DNA of 64,000 bases from NCBI GenBank assembly GCA_963750255.1, contig CAVVPZ010000008.1, positions 62,001 to 126,000 of the forward strand, given 5' to 3'. Origin of the DNA: DATLED01 sp963750255. GTDB lineage: Bacteria > Actinomycetota > Acidimicrobiia > Acidimicrobiales > CADCTF01. A program made the translations under genes and the position numbers. The notes beneath the pieces are model-generated. The model did not search any database, was not told the origin of the DNA, and worked only from the letters and a program-made list of their open reading frames with translations. Shown in pieces: positions 26,008 through 34,956 of the stretch; positions within the stretch are counted from its first letter, which is position 1; the number at the start of each line of letters is the position of its first letter.

Positions 26008-26922
26008 ATGACAGCTGGCATGAAGATCGGTCTCGGAGTCGGCGGGCGTTCCATCGCCGACGCCGTCCGCAACGTCCAAGAGGCCGAGGCCGACGGGTTC
26101 GCGTCGGTCTGGTTCTCCAACATCTTCGGCCTCGATGCCATGACGGCGTGCGCCGTCGCCGGCGCCGCCACCGAGCGGATCGAACTCGGCACGTTCGTCG
26201 TGCCCACCTTCCCCCGCCACCCCACGGTGATGGCCCAACAGGCGTCGTCGACCAACGACGCCGCCGGCGGGCGGTTCACCCTCGGCATCGGCTTGTCGCA
26301 CCAGGTCGTGATCGAGATGATGCTCGGCCTGTCGTTCGCCAAGCCCGCCCGGCACATGGAGGAGTACCTCGCCGTGCTGCTGCCCCTCCTCCGTGAGGGA
26401 AAGGTGAGCTTCAAGGGCGACGTGTACTCGGTCAACGCCAACCTCGAGGCCAACGGCGCCCCGGCCCCGCCCTCGGTGATCGTGGCCGCACTCGGCCCGA
26501 AGATGCTGCAACTGACCGGCGCCTCGGCCGACGGCACCGCCACCTGGACGACCGGCGTCAAGACCCTGGCCGACCACATCGTTCCGACCATCACCAAGGC
26601 CGCCGAGCAGGCCGGCCGCCCCGCCCCCCGCATCGTCGCCGGCCTCCCGGTGTGCGTGACCGAGGACCCCGACGGCGCCCGCGAGCTCGCCGCCAAGTTG
26701 TTCGCCGTCTACGGCACACTGCCGTCGTATCGGGCCATGCTCGACCGCGAAGGCGCCTCCACCCCCGGTGATATTGCGCTCGTCGGAGACGAGGACGACG
26801 TGGCCGCGCAGGTTCAGGCCCTTGCCGATGCCGGCGTCACCGAGTTCGGTGCCTCGCTCTACGGCGACGACGAGCAGATCGCGCGCGGCCGCACCCTCCT
26901 GGCCGGACTGGCCAAATCGTAG
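26008..26922 (+). CDS. LLM class F420-dependent oxidoreductase
   Basis: 304-residue TIM-barrel protein of the luciferase-like monooxygenase superfamily. ADAVRNVQEAEADGFASVWF, ELGTFVVPTFPRHPTVMAQQ and GGRFTLGIGLSHQ are typical of F420-using actinobacterial members. Reaction unknown; members act in reductive or oxidative steps of cofactors, steroids and xenobiotics. ATG 26008 was chosen; ATG 26020 (MKIGLGVGG) is also possible. It lies 9 bases after the hydrolase-fold gene, so it probably belongs to the same transcript. Confidence 0.85.
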   Translation: MTAGMKIGLGVGGRSIADAVRNVQEAEADGFASVWFSNIFGLDAMTACAVAGAATERIELGTFVVPTFPRHPTVMAQQASSTNDAAGGRFTLGIGLSHQVVIEMMLGLSFAKPARHMEEYLAVLLPLLREGKVSFKGDVYSVNANLEANGAPAPPSVIVAALGPKMLQLTGASADGTATWTTGVKTLADHIVPTITKAAEQAGRPAPRIVAGLPVCVTEDPDGARELAAKLFAVYGTLPSYRAMLDREGASTPGDIALVGDEDDVAAQVQALADAGVTEFGASLYGDDEQIARGRTLLAGLAKS

Positions 26923-26929
26923 ATCGCGG

Positions 26930-27835
26930 CTAGTGGTTCTGGAGGACGGCGTCGTCGCGGAAGTCTTCGAACAGCGACGCCGCCGACGGCGCTGCGAACA
27001 CGACGTCGGCGGCGCCGACCTTGCCGATGAGCGACGGCGAGGTGACGTTGCGAACGGTGGCCGGGTCGAAGGTCAAGCCGAGGTCGACGAGCGAGAACAG
27101 GTCGCGGATCGAGACGCCGTCGACGTGGGTGTGTCGAGCCATGAGGGCGACGAGGTGCAACTTGGCCACCGGCGACTGGGCGACCTCCCGCGCCCGACCA
27201 AGGGCCCCGAGCAGCAGGAGTCCCTGGTTTTCCGTGCGGGCGATGTCGCCGTTGGGAATGTGGCGGTTGCGGGCGAAGGAGAGCGCACCCGACCCCGTCA
27301 TGTGCACCCGCCCGGCCTGGAAATCGGCCCCCGAGTTCTTGTCGAACATCGCGTAGGGCACGTCGACCTGGAGGCCGCCCATGTCGTTGACGAGGTTCTG
27401 GAAGCCGTCGAAGTTCGTCTCGACCACGAAGGCGAACGAGATGCCGGTGAAGGCCGACACCGTCTCGACCTGCTTGGCGAAGCCGCCCTGCCGGTAGGCG
27501 TCGTTGATCTTCGCTTTGCCCAGTCCCGGGATGTCGACGTAGGTGTCGCGGGGGATGTTCAGGATGGCCGCCGAATGGGCGGCGGGGTTGATGCCGATCA
27601 CGTGCAGGCTGTCGCCCCGGACCCCGTCGAGGCCGGCCCGGGCGTCGTTGCCGATGAGGAGCACGAAGAACGGATCCGTGCGGGTTTGCGGCGTGAACTG
27701 CGCCTTTTCGAGGCGATGCACGGTGAAGGTCGCTTCGGCCCGCGACGGTGGTGCCGCCCACGTCATGGCCACCACCACGGCCGCGGCCAGCAGCACCGCG
27801 GTCGCGGCGACCAGCGTGCGAAACGAGCGCTTCAC
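26930..27835 (-). CDS. LytR-CpsA-Psr (LCP) family protein
   Basis: 301-residue membrane-anchored LCP protein, which in other bacteria transfers undecaprenyl-linked glycopolymers to peptidoglycan. A short cytosolic N-terminus and one transmembrane segment (TLVAATAVLLAAAVVVAMTW) are followed by the extracellular domain: FFVLLIGNDARAG, RGDSLHVIGINPAAHSAAIL, NIPRDTYVDIPGLGKAKIND and DVPYAMFDKNSGADFQAGRV. The conserved Arg/Asp residues of these motifs are present. GTG 27835 overlaps the stop of the upstream lipoprotein gene (GTGA). Confidence 0.9.
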   Translation of the reverse strand: MKRSFRTLVAATAVLLAAAVVVAMTWAAPPSRAEATFTVHRLEKAQFTPQTRTDPFFVLLIGNDARAGLDGVRGDSLHVIGINPAAHSAAILNIPRDTYVDIPGLGKAKINDAYRQGGFAKQVETVSAFTGISFAFVVETNFDGFQNLVNDMGGLQVDVPYAMFDKNSGADFQAGRVHMTGSGALSFARNRHIPNGDIARTENQGLLLLGALGRAREVAQSPVAKLHLVALMARHTHVDGVSIRDLFSLVDLGLTFDPATVRNVTSPSLIGKVGAADVVFAAPSAASLFEDFRDDAVLQNH

Positions 27836-28458
27836 GGTCGGGACTCCTGAGCGGCGACGAGGTCGAACGCGTCGATCTTCCACCCGCCGGTGTCGGCGGC
27901 CACCAACACGACCTCGCCGTAGTGGATCACGTCGACGTCGGACGTGGCCCCCGCGGCATGCAACTTGAGGTCGATCTGGGCCGCGATCAGCGCCACGACC
28001 CCGTCGGGTCCGGCCACCGTCTTGAGTGCGGCGGTGGCGTGATCGGCGGTCAGCGCCTCGGTGGCCGGCGGTAGTCCCTCGGCCACGAGTCCGGGCCGAA
28101 CGGTTGGGTCCTGGGCCCGGGCCAGCGCCGCAGGCGTGAACACCGCCGACAGGTCGCCTGCCGGTTGCCCCGAGTGAAGCGGTCCGATGATGGCCACGGC
28201 CAACCATTGGTCGAGCGTGGCCTTGACGGCGGCGACGGTGGCGTCGTCGGGCGGGGCGGTGGCGTTGGGGTCGACGTCGGTGATGGTGAACGCGACAACC
28301 GGCGCCGGAGTCGTCGTCGACGTCGTGGCCGGAGCGGCCTCCTTCGACTTCGAGCACGCCCCGAGTGCGGCGAGGACTCCGAGGGCGAGGACGGCGGCGA
28401 CGAGTGTGCGCACGACGCGGCGGTGGCGGGCGAGGGGGGCGGAGGGCGTCACAGGCAC
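27832..28458 (-). CDS. Putative lipoprotein, unknown function
   Basis: About 208 residues with a lipobox in VLAALGACSKSKEA. A short Thr/Pro linker leads to a soluble domain of about 150 residues without recognisable motifs (segments VAAVKATLDQWLAVAIIGPL, DLKLHAAGATSDVDVIHYGE). The start is uncertain: GTG 28458, GTG 28452 or GTG 28413, all compatible with the signal. The stop overlaps the LCP start by 4 bases. Coupling with LCP suggests a role outside the membrane in cell-envelope assembly; this is inference. Confidence 0.72.
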   Translation of the reverse strand: MPVTPSAPLARHRRVVRTLVAAVLALGVLAALGACSKSKEAAPATTSTTTPAPVVAFTITDVDPNATAPPDDATVAAVKATLDQWLAVAIIGPLHSGQPAGDLSAVFTPAALARAQDPTVRPGLVAEGLPPATEALTADHATAALKTVAGPDGVVALIAAQIDLKLHAAGATSDVDVIHYGEVVLVAADTGGWKIDAFDLVAAQESRP

Positions 28459-28468
28459 GGTCAGCGGG

Positions 28469-29438
28469 TCAGCGAGTGGGAGTGTCGGAGAGGTCGTCGA
28501 AGAGCCCGGAGGAGAAGTACCGCTCCATCCGATCGCACAGGACCGTCGCCACATTGTGCCCCGGCCCGAGGCGGGACGAGAGCGCGCGGGCGCCGGCGAG
28601 GTTGAGGCCACTCGAGATCCCGACGGGAAACCCCATTCCGCAGAGTTCGCGAGCGGCGGCGATGGCGTCGGAGTCGGCAACGTCGAGGTCGTCGTCGAGG
28701 CCGACGGCGGCAGGGTCGAGCAGGGTGCTCATCCCCTCGACCACGCCGGGCACACCCGAGCTGAACCCGGCGCAGATCTCTGGTTGCCCGGCGAAGCACA
28801 CGCCGGTGGTGGGCCGCACCGCAGCGATCCGACAGCCGTCCAGGCCCGCAGCGCGGATGGCGCGGGCGACGCCCATCAGGGTGCCGGCCGTCCCGACGCC
28901 GGCCACGAAGCCGTGGAGTTCGCCGTCGACATCAGCGAGGAGTTCGGGACCGGTCGTGCGGGCGTGGGCCTCGACGTTGGCCGGGTTGGTGAACTGCCTG
29001 GGCAGGAACACCTGCCGATCGCGTCGGGCCATGTCCTCGGTGGCAGTCATGGCCCCCGCCACCCCGAGCGGCGCGGTCGGTCAAGACCACCTCGCCCCCG
29101 TAGCGACGGATGATGAGCACGCGCTCGCCGCTGACCCCCTCGGGCATCACGGCCCGAAATCGAAGACCGAGGCGGGCGCAGGCCATCGCCAACGCGATCG
29201 ACGTCGATCCGCTGGAGGCCTCGACGACCAGGGACTCCTCGGAAAGTGCGCCGCTGCGGACGGCCTTGCCGAGTACGAACGCAGCCAAACGGTCCTTGGT
29301 CGACCCGCTCGGCTGGAGATACTCGAGCTTTACCCAGATCGTGCAACCGGTGTCCGCGTCGTCGAGCGGGACCGTTGGGGTGTGCACCAACAGAGCGTCG
29401 AGCCGAACGGCCCGTTCGGCCAGCGAGAGGGGAGCCAC
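28469..29438 (-). CDS. PLP-dependent cysteine synthase/CBS-family enzyme (one frameshift)
   Basis: Fold-type II PLP enzyme resembling cysteine synthase or L-cysteine desulfhydrase. The N-terminal part has the PLP Lys in YLQPSGSTKDRLAAF and the loop VEASSGSTSIALAMACARLG. At about 29070 the frame changes, after which MTATEDMARRDRQVFLPRQF and the PLP phosphate loop VAGVGTAGTLMGVARAI continue the same fold. The span is 970 bases, one more than a multiple of three, consistent with one inserted base. ASSGST rather than ASSGNT resembles Cds1-type desulfhydrases, but the specific reaction is uncertain. Downstream lie the lipoprotein and LCP genes. Confidence 0.78.
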
Positions 29439-29468
29439 GGGGTCAGGGTACGGCCGTACGCTCGGCGC

Positions 29469-30170
29469 ATGGACACCGAACCGCTGGCCCCGCTTCCTGC
29501 TTCGGGTCGCACGTTCTCCGGCGAGCGCACGGTGCGACTCGGCGACGCGGGCCTCGACGGCGGCCTTCGGCTCGACGCCCTGGCCCGGTTCCTCCAGGAC
29601 ATCGCGGCCGACGACGCATTCGACGCCGGCTTGCGCGACGCGAGTTGGGTCGTCCGTCGCACCACGATCGTCATCGACGGCCGTCCCATCTACGGCGATC
29701 GGATCTCGCTGACCACGTTCTGCGGCGGGCTGGGGAGTCGGTGGGCCGAGCGCCGCACCACCGTCACCGGGCCGACGTCGCGCCTCGAAGCCTCCTCGCT
29801 GTGGGTGTCGCTCGATCGGGTGAGCGGCCGCCCCGTGCCGCTGCCCGAGCGATTTCTCGCCGCATTCGGCGAAGCGTCGGGTGGGCGGACGGCGTCGAGT
29901 CGCCTGGTTTTGCCTGGGCCCCACCCCGGCGCGGTGGGTTCGCCCTGGCCGCTCCGGCCGACCGACTTCGACGTCCTCGGTCACGTCAACAACGCCGTCG
30001 CCTGGTCGATCGTCGAGGACGACCCGGTCGTGTCCGGGCGCGTCGATCTCGAGTACCGACACCCGATCGAGCCCGGCACCGACATGCGGCTGGTGGCGTC
30101 GGACGATGGGACGATGCGGTGGCTGACGAGCGCGTCCGGCGCCCACGTAGCGGCGCGGATCAGTCGCTGA
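29469..30170 (+). CDS. Acyl-ACP thioesterase-like double-hotdog protein
   Basis: 233 residues built as two hotdog units. The first has RTFSGERTVRLGDAGLDGGL, LARFLQDIAADDAFDAGL and a conserved WVVRRTTIVIDGRPIYGDRI segment; the second has PLRPTDFDVLGHVNNAVAWS with the Asn/His motif typical of the FatA/FatB and 4HBT families. It would release fatty acids from ACP or CoA. ATG 29469 is 30 bases from the divergent PLP-enzyme start. The 3' end overlaps the convergent esterase gene by 11 bases. Confidence 0.8.
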   Translation: MDTEPLAPLPASGRTFSGERTVRLGDAGLDGGLRLDALARFLQDIAADDAFDAGLRDASWVVRRTTIVIDGRPIYGDRISLTTFCGGLGSRWAERRTTVTGPTSRLEASSLWVSLDRVSGRPVPLPERFLAAFGEASGGRTASSRLVLPGPHPGAVGSPWPLRPTDFDVLGHVNNAVAWSIVEDDPVVSGRVDLEYRHPIEPGTDMRLVASDDGTMRWLTSASGAHVAARISR

Positions 30171-31161
30171 CGGCGTCGCGCACGAAGGCCCACATGGCCT
30201 CGTTGGCCACCCGGGACACGCCGAGCGGAAAGGCGGTGAAGCCGTGCACGCTCTCGGGGTACACCCGCAGCGTCGCCTCGTTGCCGGCCGCCTCCCACCG
30301 CTCGGCCATCAACCGCGAGTCGTCGAGGAGCGGATCGAGGGCGCCCACCGTGAAAAGGGCGGGAGGAAGGCCGTCGAGGTCGGCGTAGAGCGGAGAGACA
30401 TCGGGTGACCGCCGCTCGGCCTCGGTCATCCCGGGCAAGAAGCAGTCGTAGAACCAAGCCATGATCGGCGTCGAGAGCACGAGATTGCGCTCGCCCCAGT
30501 TGCGCTGGCTCGGGGTCATGGCCAGGTCGAAGGCGCCGAAGACGAGGTTGGCGGCCGAGAATGGCGTCAGGCCATGTCGGTCGCGGAGTCGCAGGAGCGT
30601 CGCAGCGGCCAGGTGGCCGCCGGCCGACTCGCCCCCGATGACGAACCGCTCGGGCGCCTCGACCTCGGCGGCGCCGCCGTGGGCCAGCCAGAGCGCAGCG
30701 GCCTCGCAGTCGTCGGGTCCGGCTGGGAAAGGGTGCTCGGGCGCAAGCCGGTAGTCGACCGACACGACCGATACCGAGGCTAGGTTGGCGAGGCGCCACA
30801 GGGCGGCGTCTTGTTGGTGGGCCGATCCCAACACCCACCCCCCACCATGGATGTGGAGGTACACGCCGCGGGCACCGCCCTCGGGCACGAAGGTCCGCAG
30901 TGTGATCGGACCGGCGGGACCGGGAACGGAGAGGTCGCGCCCCTCGGGCACAACCTCTGGTGCCGGAAAGGTGCCTTGTCCATCGGCGCGGGCGCGCCTT
31001 GTGGTCGCTGGGTCGACCGTGTGCACCGAGGGCGCGGCCGCCAGCATCTTCTCCAGGGCGACGTTGAACGTGTCGGCCTCGGCCCGCACGTCGTCGGCGA
31101 CATCCACCAGATCCACAAGATCCCCTTCCGCTCGCCAGCGACGATACTGGGAAGCCGTCAT
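30160..31161 (-). CDS. Hormone-sensitive-lipase-family esterase
   Basis: 333-residue alpha/beta hydrolase of family IV. Oxyanion motif LHIHGGGWVLGSAHQ, DYRLAPEHPFPAG, nucleophile in FVIGGESAGGHLAAA, acid in LFTVGALDPLLDD and His in YPESVHGFTAFP are all present. An N-terminal cap of about 100 residues is typical. Likely hydrolyses short acyl esters in the cytosol. ATG 31161 overlaps head-to-head with the ATG of the MFS gene at 31160; the frame is open further upstream, but the family N-terminus fits this start. Confidence 0.88.
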   Translation of the reverse strand: MTASQYRRWRAEGDLVDLVDVADDVRAEADTFNVALEKMLAAAPSVHTVDPATTRRARADGQGTFPAPEVVPEGRDLSVPGPAGPITLRTFVPEGGARGVYLHIHGGGWVLGSAHQQDAALWRLANLASVSVVSVDYRLAPEHPFPAGPDDCEAAALWLAHGGAAEVEAPERFVIGGESAGGHLAAATLLRLRDRHGLTPFSAANLVFGAFDLAMTPSQRNWGERNLVLSTPIMAWFYDCFLPGMTEAERRSPDVSPLYADLDGLPPALFTVGALDPLLDDSRLMAERWEAAGNEATLRVYPESVHGFTAFPLGVSRVANEAMWAFVRDAVSD

Positions 31162-32473
31162 GCCGCCCGTGCCCGAGCCGCCCAACTCCCTCGACCAGCA
31201 GTCGGTCCCGGTCGGGATGCCCAACAAGGGTCTCCGCCACGCGGCCCGCGCCTTCCGCCATCGTGACTTCACCATTTTCTGGCTTGGTGCGCTGGCGTCC
31301 AACACGGGCTCGTGGGTGCAGAACCTCGCCGTTCCTTACGTGCTCTACCAGGTCACCCACAGCGCGTTCTGGGTGGGATTGGCCACGTTCACCCAGTTCG
31401 TCCCCGTGATGCTGCTCGGACCGCTCGCGGGTTCGATCGCCGACCGCCACGACCGTCGCAAGGTGCTGCTCGTCACGCAGTCGCTGATGGCTGTCGCCGC
31501 CCTGGCGCTGTGGCTGGCCTGGTCGCGGGGGGTGAGGAGCCCCATCGCCATCCTCGGCCTCGTCGCCGTCGCCGGGGTGTTCGCCGGCATCAACATTCCG
31601 AGTTGGCAGTCATTCGTCAACGACCTGGTTCCCCGCGAAGACCTGCTTTCGGCTGTGACGCTCAACTCGCTTCAGTTCAACGCAGCCCGCGCCCTCGGAC
31701 CCGGCATAGCCGGCATCTTGTTGGCGTCGCTGGGCCCGAGTTGGGCCTTCTTCCTCAACGGGGTTTCGTTCCTGGCCGTGCTCGTCGCGTTGGCCCTGGT
31801 GCGCAATCGCCAGGTCGCCCTCGAGACGGCGCTGACAGGCGGGTTCCTGCGTCAGTTCCGCCGGGCCATGCGCTACACCCGCACCCAACCCGGCATCACC
31901 GTCGGCGTCGTGGTGGCCGTCCTCGTGGGCGCTCTCGGCAACCCCGTCTTCCAGTTCACGGTGGTGTTCGCCGGCGAGGTGTACCACGTCGGCCCGCTGG
32001 GCCTGAGCCTCCTCAACGTCGCCCTCGGCCTCGGTGCCGTGCTCGCCGCACCGTTGGTGAGTGGATGGAACGTCACCCGCGCCGCGCTCGTTCGGTGGGG
32101 GCTGCTCGCCTATGGCGGCGCCATCGTCGCCTTCGCCGTGGCCCCCGTCTACGCCTTGGGACTGGTCTCGCTCGTCGTCGTCGGCGGGGGGTTCCTCGTC
32201 GTGATCTCGTCGACCAACACGTCGGTGCAGGTCATCGTGGCCGACCACATGCGGGGCCGTGTCATGGCGCTGCGCATCATGGCCTTCACCGGCGCCTACC
32301 CCATCGGCGCGTTGATCCAGGGAGCGCTGTCGGACCGCATCGGTGCCCGCCAGACCGTGGCCGGCGCGGGCGCCATCCTCGTGGCCGTAGCCCTCTTGCT
32401 CGCCGCCCGCCCCGCCCTCCTCCACCGCCTCGATGACGACCACGACGAGTCCGTCGGGATCGGCGGCGACTGA
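31160..32473 (+). CDS. MFS transporter (EntS/MFS_3-like exporter)
   Basis: 437-residue major facilitator protein with about twelve transmembrane segments. FTIFWLGALASNTGSWVQNL is the usual first helix, LLGPLAGSIADRHDRRKVLL the conserved loop 2-3 motif, and MRGRVMALRIMAFTGAYPIG a late helix. Similar proteins export siderophores or drugs. The most 5' start, ATG 31160, shares CATG with the esterase start; ATG 31217 (MPNKGLRHAARAFRHRD) would give a more typical N-terminus and 19 bases for a shared promoter is otherwise lacking. The crotonase gene follows after 1 base. Confidence 0.85.
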   Translation: MPPVPEPPNSLDQQSVPVGMPNKGLRHAARAFRHRDFTIFWLGALASNTGSWVQNLAVPYVLYQVTHSAFWVGLATFTQFVPVMLLGPLAGSIADRHDRRKVLLVTQSLMAVAALALWLAWSRGVRSPIAILGLVAVAGVFAGINIPSWQSFVNDLVPREDLLSAVTLNSLQFNAARALGPGIAGILLASLGPSWAFFLNGVSFLAVLVALALVRNRQVALETALTGGFLRQFRRAMRYTRTQPGITVGVVVAVLVGALGNPVFQFTVVFAGEVYHVGPLGLSLLNVALGLGAVLAAPLVSGWNVTRAALVRWGLLAYGGAIVAFAVAPVYALGLVSLVVVGGGFLVVISSTNTSVQVIVADHMRGRVMALRIMAFTGAYPIGALIQGALSDRIGARQTVAGAGAILVAVALLLAARPALLHRLDDDHDESVGIGGD

Positions 32474-32474
32474 C

Positions 32475-33203
32475 GTGGCCACCGTTTTGGTCGAGGAGGA
32501 GTCCGACGGTGCCGTTGTCCGACTGACGCTGAACCGGCCCGAGAAGCTCAACGCCCTCAACGAAGCGCTTCGTGGGGAACTTCAGGTCGCCGTCGACGAC
32601 CTCGCCGAGCGGCCATCGGTGCGGATCGTGGTGATCGGCGGCGCCGGGCGAGCCTTCTCGGCCGGGGCCGACCTCGGCGAGCGCACGGACCCGTTGCCCG
32701 ACGAGTTGTCGCGGCGCCACGCCAGCGGCCGGTGGCAGCGGCTACTCGACAGCTGGGAGCGGCTGCCTCAGGTGACGGTGGCTCGTCTGCACGGCCACGT
32801 TATCGGCGGCGCCGCACTCCTCGCCGCGGCCAGCGACCTGCGGGTGGCGGGTGAGGACGTGTCGATCTCGATCCCAGAGGTAGCCGTCGGGATCCCGCTG
32901 GCGTGGGCCGGCCTGCCGCGGCTGGCCCGAGAGATCGGCATGGCCCGCACCCGCGACCTCGTCATGACCGGACGCCGAGTGGGGGGACCGGAGGCCGAAC
33001 GCTGGGGCCTCGTCAACCAGCTCGTTCCCGACGATGACCTTGACGGCGCCGTGTCGGACATGGTCGCAGAGCTCCTGGCCCAACCCGCCGTCCCCCTGGC
33101 CATGACCGTCGACGGACTCCGAAGTCTCGGCCGCAGCCTCAGCCCGACCGACGCGGCGTGGTCTGACCCCGACTTGTTGCGCTGGTCCTTGCGCCAGCGC
33201 TGA
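32475..33203 (+). CDS. Enoyl-CoA hydratase/isomerase (crotonase) family protein
   Basis: 242 residues from GTG 32475, right after the MFS stop. RLTLNRPEKLNALNEALRGE is the crotonase N-terminal signature, GGAGRAFSAGADLGE and HVIGGAALLAAASDLRVAG form the oxyanion hole. At the first catalytic Glu position (GGxCE in hydratases) the sequence reads GGAALLA; the second, in SIPEVAVGIPLAW, is present. It may therefore be an isomerase or another crotonase reaction. An alternative ATG at 32433 would overlap the MFS gene by 41 bases. Confidence 0.82.
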   Translation: MATVLVEEESDGAVVRLTLNRPEKLNALNEALRGELQVAVDDLAERPSVRIVVIGGAGRAFSAGADLGERTDPLPDELSRRHASGRWQRLLDSWERLPQVTVARLHGHVIGGAALLAAASDLRVAGEDVSISIPEVAVGIPLAWAGLPRLAREIGMARTRDLVMTGRRVGGPEAERWGLVNQLVPDDDLDGAVSDMVAELLAQPAVPLAMTVDGLRSLGRSLSPTDAAWSDPDLLRWSLRQR

Positions 33204-33209
33204 CCGGCG

Positions 33210-33950
33210 TCATGCCCGACCGAGGATCAGCTGGACTTCGAGAATGCCGTGGTTCTCGGCGCTGAGCACGACCGGGCTGCTGGGTACGTCGACGCCGAAA
33301 TCGGGGAAGGCGAGATCGGTCGAGGCGACCACGACGATGGTGTCGCCCACGAGCTTGGCCTGGAGCGGGAACGTCACCGGGCGGGTCACACCGTGAAAGG
33401 TGAGGTCACCGGTGGCCTGGGCGTCGAGCGCGCCCGTGGTGTCGGCCGCCCCCAGATCGACGGGTTGGGTCAGCACGAAGGTTGCCTCCGGAAACTGGCT
33501 CGTCTCCAGCGCTCGTTGCACCTTGTCGTCGCGACGGTCGTCGTTGGTGGTGAGCGTCGTGAGATCGACAGTGAAGGTGGCCCGGGTCAGCCGTTCTCCG
33601 TCGATCGTCATCGAGCCCTGCACGGCCCGGGTGCGCCCGACGGCGGTGGTGGAGCCGATCGAGCGCAATTCCTCCTTGATGCGGAAACCGGCAAAGGTGC
33701 CGGTGAGGTCGGCGTACCCGACGGCATCGCCGGCGGGCACCACCGCCCACGTGCCGCCCACACCGCCGGCGGCCGTCGAGTCGGTACCGGGGGTTGTGGT
33801 CACTCCTGACGCGGCCACCTCGAGGTTGGCCTTTGCCGGCCGGTTGCCGCCGAAGAACCACGAGAGTCCGACGCCAGCGAGGACGATTCCCACCAGCGCG
33901 AGTCCGGCAACGAGGGCAAGGAGCTTTCCCTTCCGGGGACTGAGCTGCAT
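33210..33950 (-). CDS. YceI family protein, membrane-anchored
   Basis: 246 residues with an N-terminal transmembrane segment (LALVAGLALVGIVLAGVGLS) and a C-terminal YceI lipocalin-like beta-barrel, a fold that binds isoprenoid or lipid ligands. Motifs: FAGFRIKEELRSIGSTTAVG, GSMTIDGERL, RDDKVQRALETSQFPEATFV and GDLTFHGVTRPVTFPLQAKL. Exposed outside the membrane by topology. The stop is 6 bases from that of the convergent crotonase gene. Confidence 0.9.
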   Translation of the reverse strand: MQLSPRKGKLLALVAGLALVGIVLAGVGLSWFFGGNRPAKANLEVAASGVTTTPGTDSTAAGGVGGTWAVVPAGDAVGYADLTGTFAGFRIKEELRSIGSTTAVGRTRAVQGSMTIDGERLTRATFTVDLTTLTTNDDRRDDKVQRALETSQFPEATFVLTQPVDLGAADTTGALDAQATGDLTFHGVTRPVTFPLQAKLVGDTIVVVASTDLAFPDFGVDVPSSPVVLSAENHGILEVQLILGRA

Positions 33951-34003
33951 GGCCGCACCCTACGAACTCGACCTGAGTGTTTGCTGAGAGCCCGCTGGGG
34001 GTG

Positions 34004-34405
34004 TCAGACCGTCTGTCCGACGGGTTGGGGCCGGCCTCCGGCCGACGCCTGGGTGCGACCGCTCACGTAGACGACGGCGAGGGCAACGATCGTGGCGACC
34101 TCGGCGGCGACGGCGGCCAGCGACCGGTCGGTCCACTGCGACTCCATGAACCCGAGCAGCCCGACCGTGCGGCTGAGCGTCAGAGCGATCAGCGAGCCGG
34201 CGGCGAATGCCGCCGCAGCTCCGATCACGATCGTGTCCCGCCGGAATGAGACCACGAATGCGAGGGCGACGGAGGCCGCGACATTGGCCAAGAACAGGGG
34301 CCCGATGAATCGGATTCCCTGGTAGCCACCCCGCCAGAGGTCGAGGTGGATAGCGCCCCCGGTGAGAAGGAGGAAGGCGGCGGCGGCTCGGGCCAGGCGT
34401 TGCAT
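34004..34405 (-). CDS. Hypothetical four-helix membrane protein
   Basis: 133 residues with four hydrophobic segments (AAAAFLLLTGGAIHLDLW, FIGPLFLANVAASVALAFVV, TIVIGAAAAFAAGSLIAL, AAEVATIVALAVVYVSG). Small proteins of this layout are common in actinobacteria; function unknown. ATG 34405. About 110 bases separate it from the next gene, without an obvious hairpin. Confidence 0.75.
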   Translation of the reverse strand: MQRLARAAAAFLLLTGGAIHLDLWRGGYQGIRFIGPLFLANVAASVALAFVVSFRRDTIVIGAAAAFAAGSLIALTLSRTVGLLGFMESQWTDRSLAAVAAEVATIVALAVVYVSGRTQASAGGRPQPVGQTV

Positions 34406-34518
34406 CGGTGCTCCTCGTGGAGGGGCTGGGGGGTGCCCTCTCCTTGCTCTACGGATCACCGCCGCCCGCCGGATTCCACGGAGGTCCTGGCGCGGGCACG
34501 GGAGTTGACTGTGATTGG

Positions 34519-34956
34519 TCAGATGGCGGAGGGCGCGCCCCGAGAAGGCAGGTCGACGGGGTAGGGGATGACGACTGTCGACACCCGCCGCACAGCCCGG
34601 AGCGCGCGTGCGATGCGCCGGCCGGTGCTGCGGTGCAACAGGACCTGCCACCACCGGTCGAGGTCGACCTCGGGCACGATGACCAACACCCGGCTCCGGT
34701 CGTGGATCTCGCGTTCGACGACGTCGTTGATGGTGGCGAGCAGTGACCCGTGGTGGGGGTCTTCGATGTGCAGAGGAATCCATCCGAGGTCGAGGCCCAT
34801 CCACTCCTCGGCCAGTCGCCGGCTCTCGGCCGGGTCGACGGCCACGTGCACGGCCTTGGTGTCGTAGTCGGGAAGCGAAGCGGCGAGGGTGATGGCGGGG
34901 AGGACCCGTCGATCCATGTGCCCGACGAGGATGAGTGCGAGGCCCCGGTCGCTCAT
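34519..34956 (-). CDS. Stand-alone permease C-terminal-like (UspA-type) domain protein
   Basis: 145-residue soluble alpha/beta protein: LALILVGHMDRRVLPAITLA, AVHVAVDPAESRRLAEEWMG, LIVPEVDLDRWWQVLLHRST and VSTVVIPYPVDLP. The same order of elements is found in the cytosolic C-terminal domain of the permease encoded just upstream (VVILVGRIHKGTVAALQYG, ALYVATDDDEREAFEAEW, VVIPEFVAGKLLSPTQLLHN, IVTSVPYHVE), so the two are likely duplicates. ATG 34956 overlaps the permease stop (ATGA). A role as a regulatory partner of the permease is inferred. Confidence 0.75.
   Translation of the reverse strand: MSDRGLALILVGHMDRRVLPAITLAASLPDYDTKAVHVAVDPAESRRLAEEWMGLDLGWIPLHIEDPHHGSLLATINDVVEREIHDRSRVLVIVPEVDLDRWWQVLLHRSTGRRIARALRAVRRVSTVVIPYPVDLPSRGAPSAI

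Noticed and set aside
27831..28357. Extended N-terminus of the LCP protein through the lipoprotein gene
   Set aside because: The frame is open but is the shadow of the lipoprotein frame; the family N-terminus and the GTGA overlap support GTG 27835.
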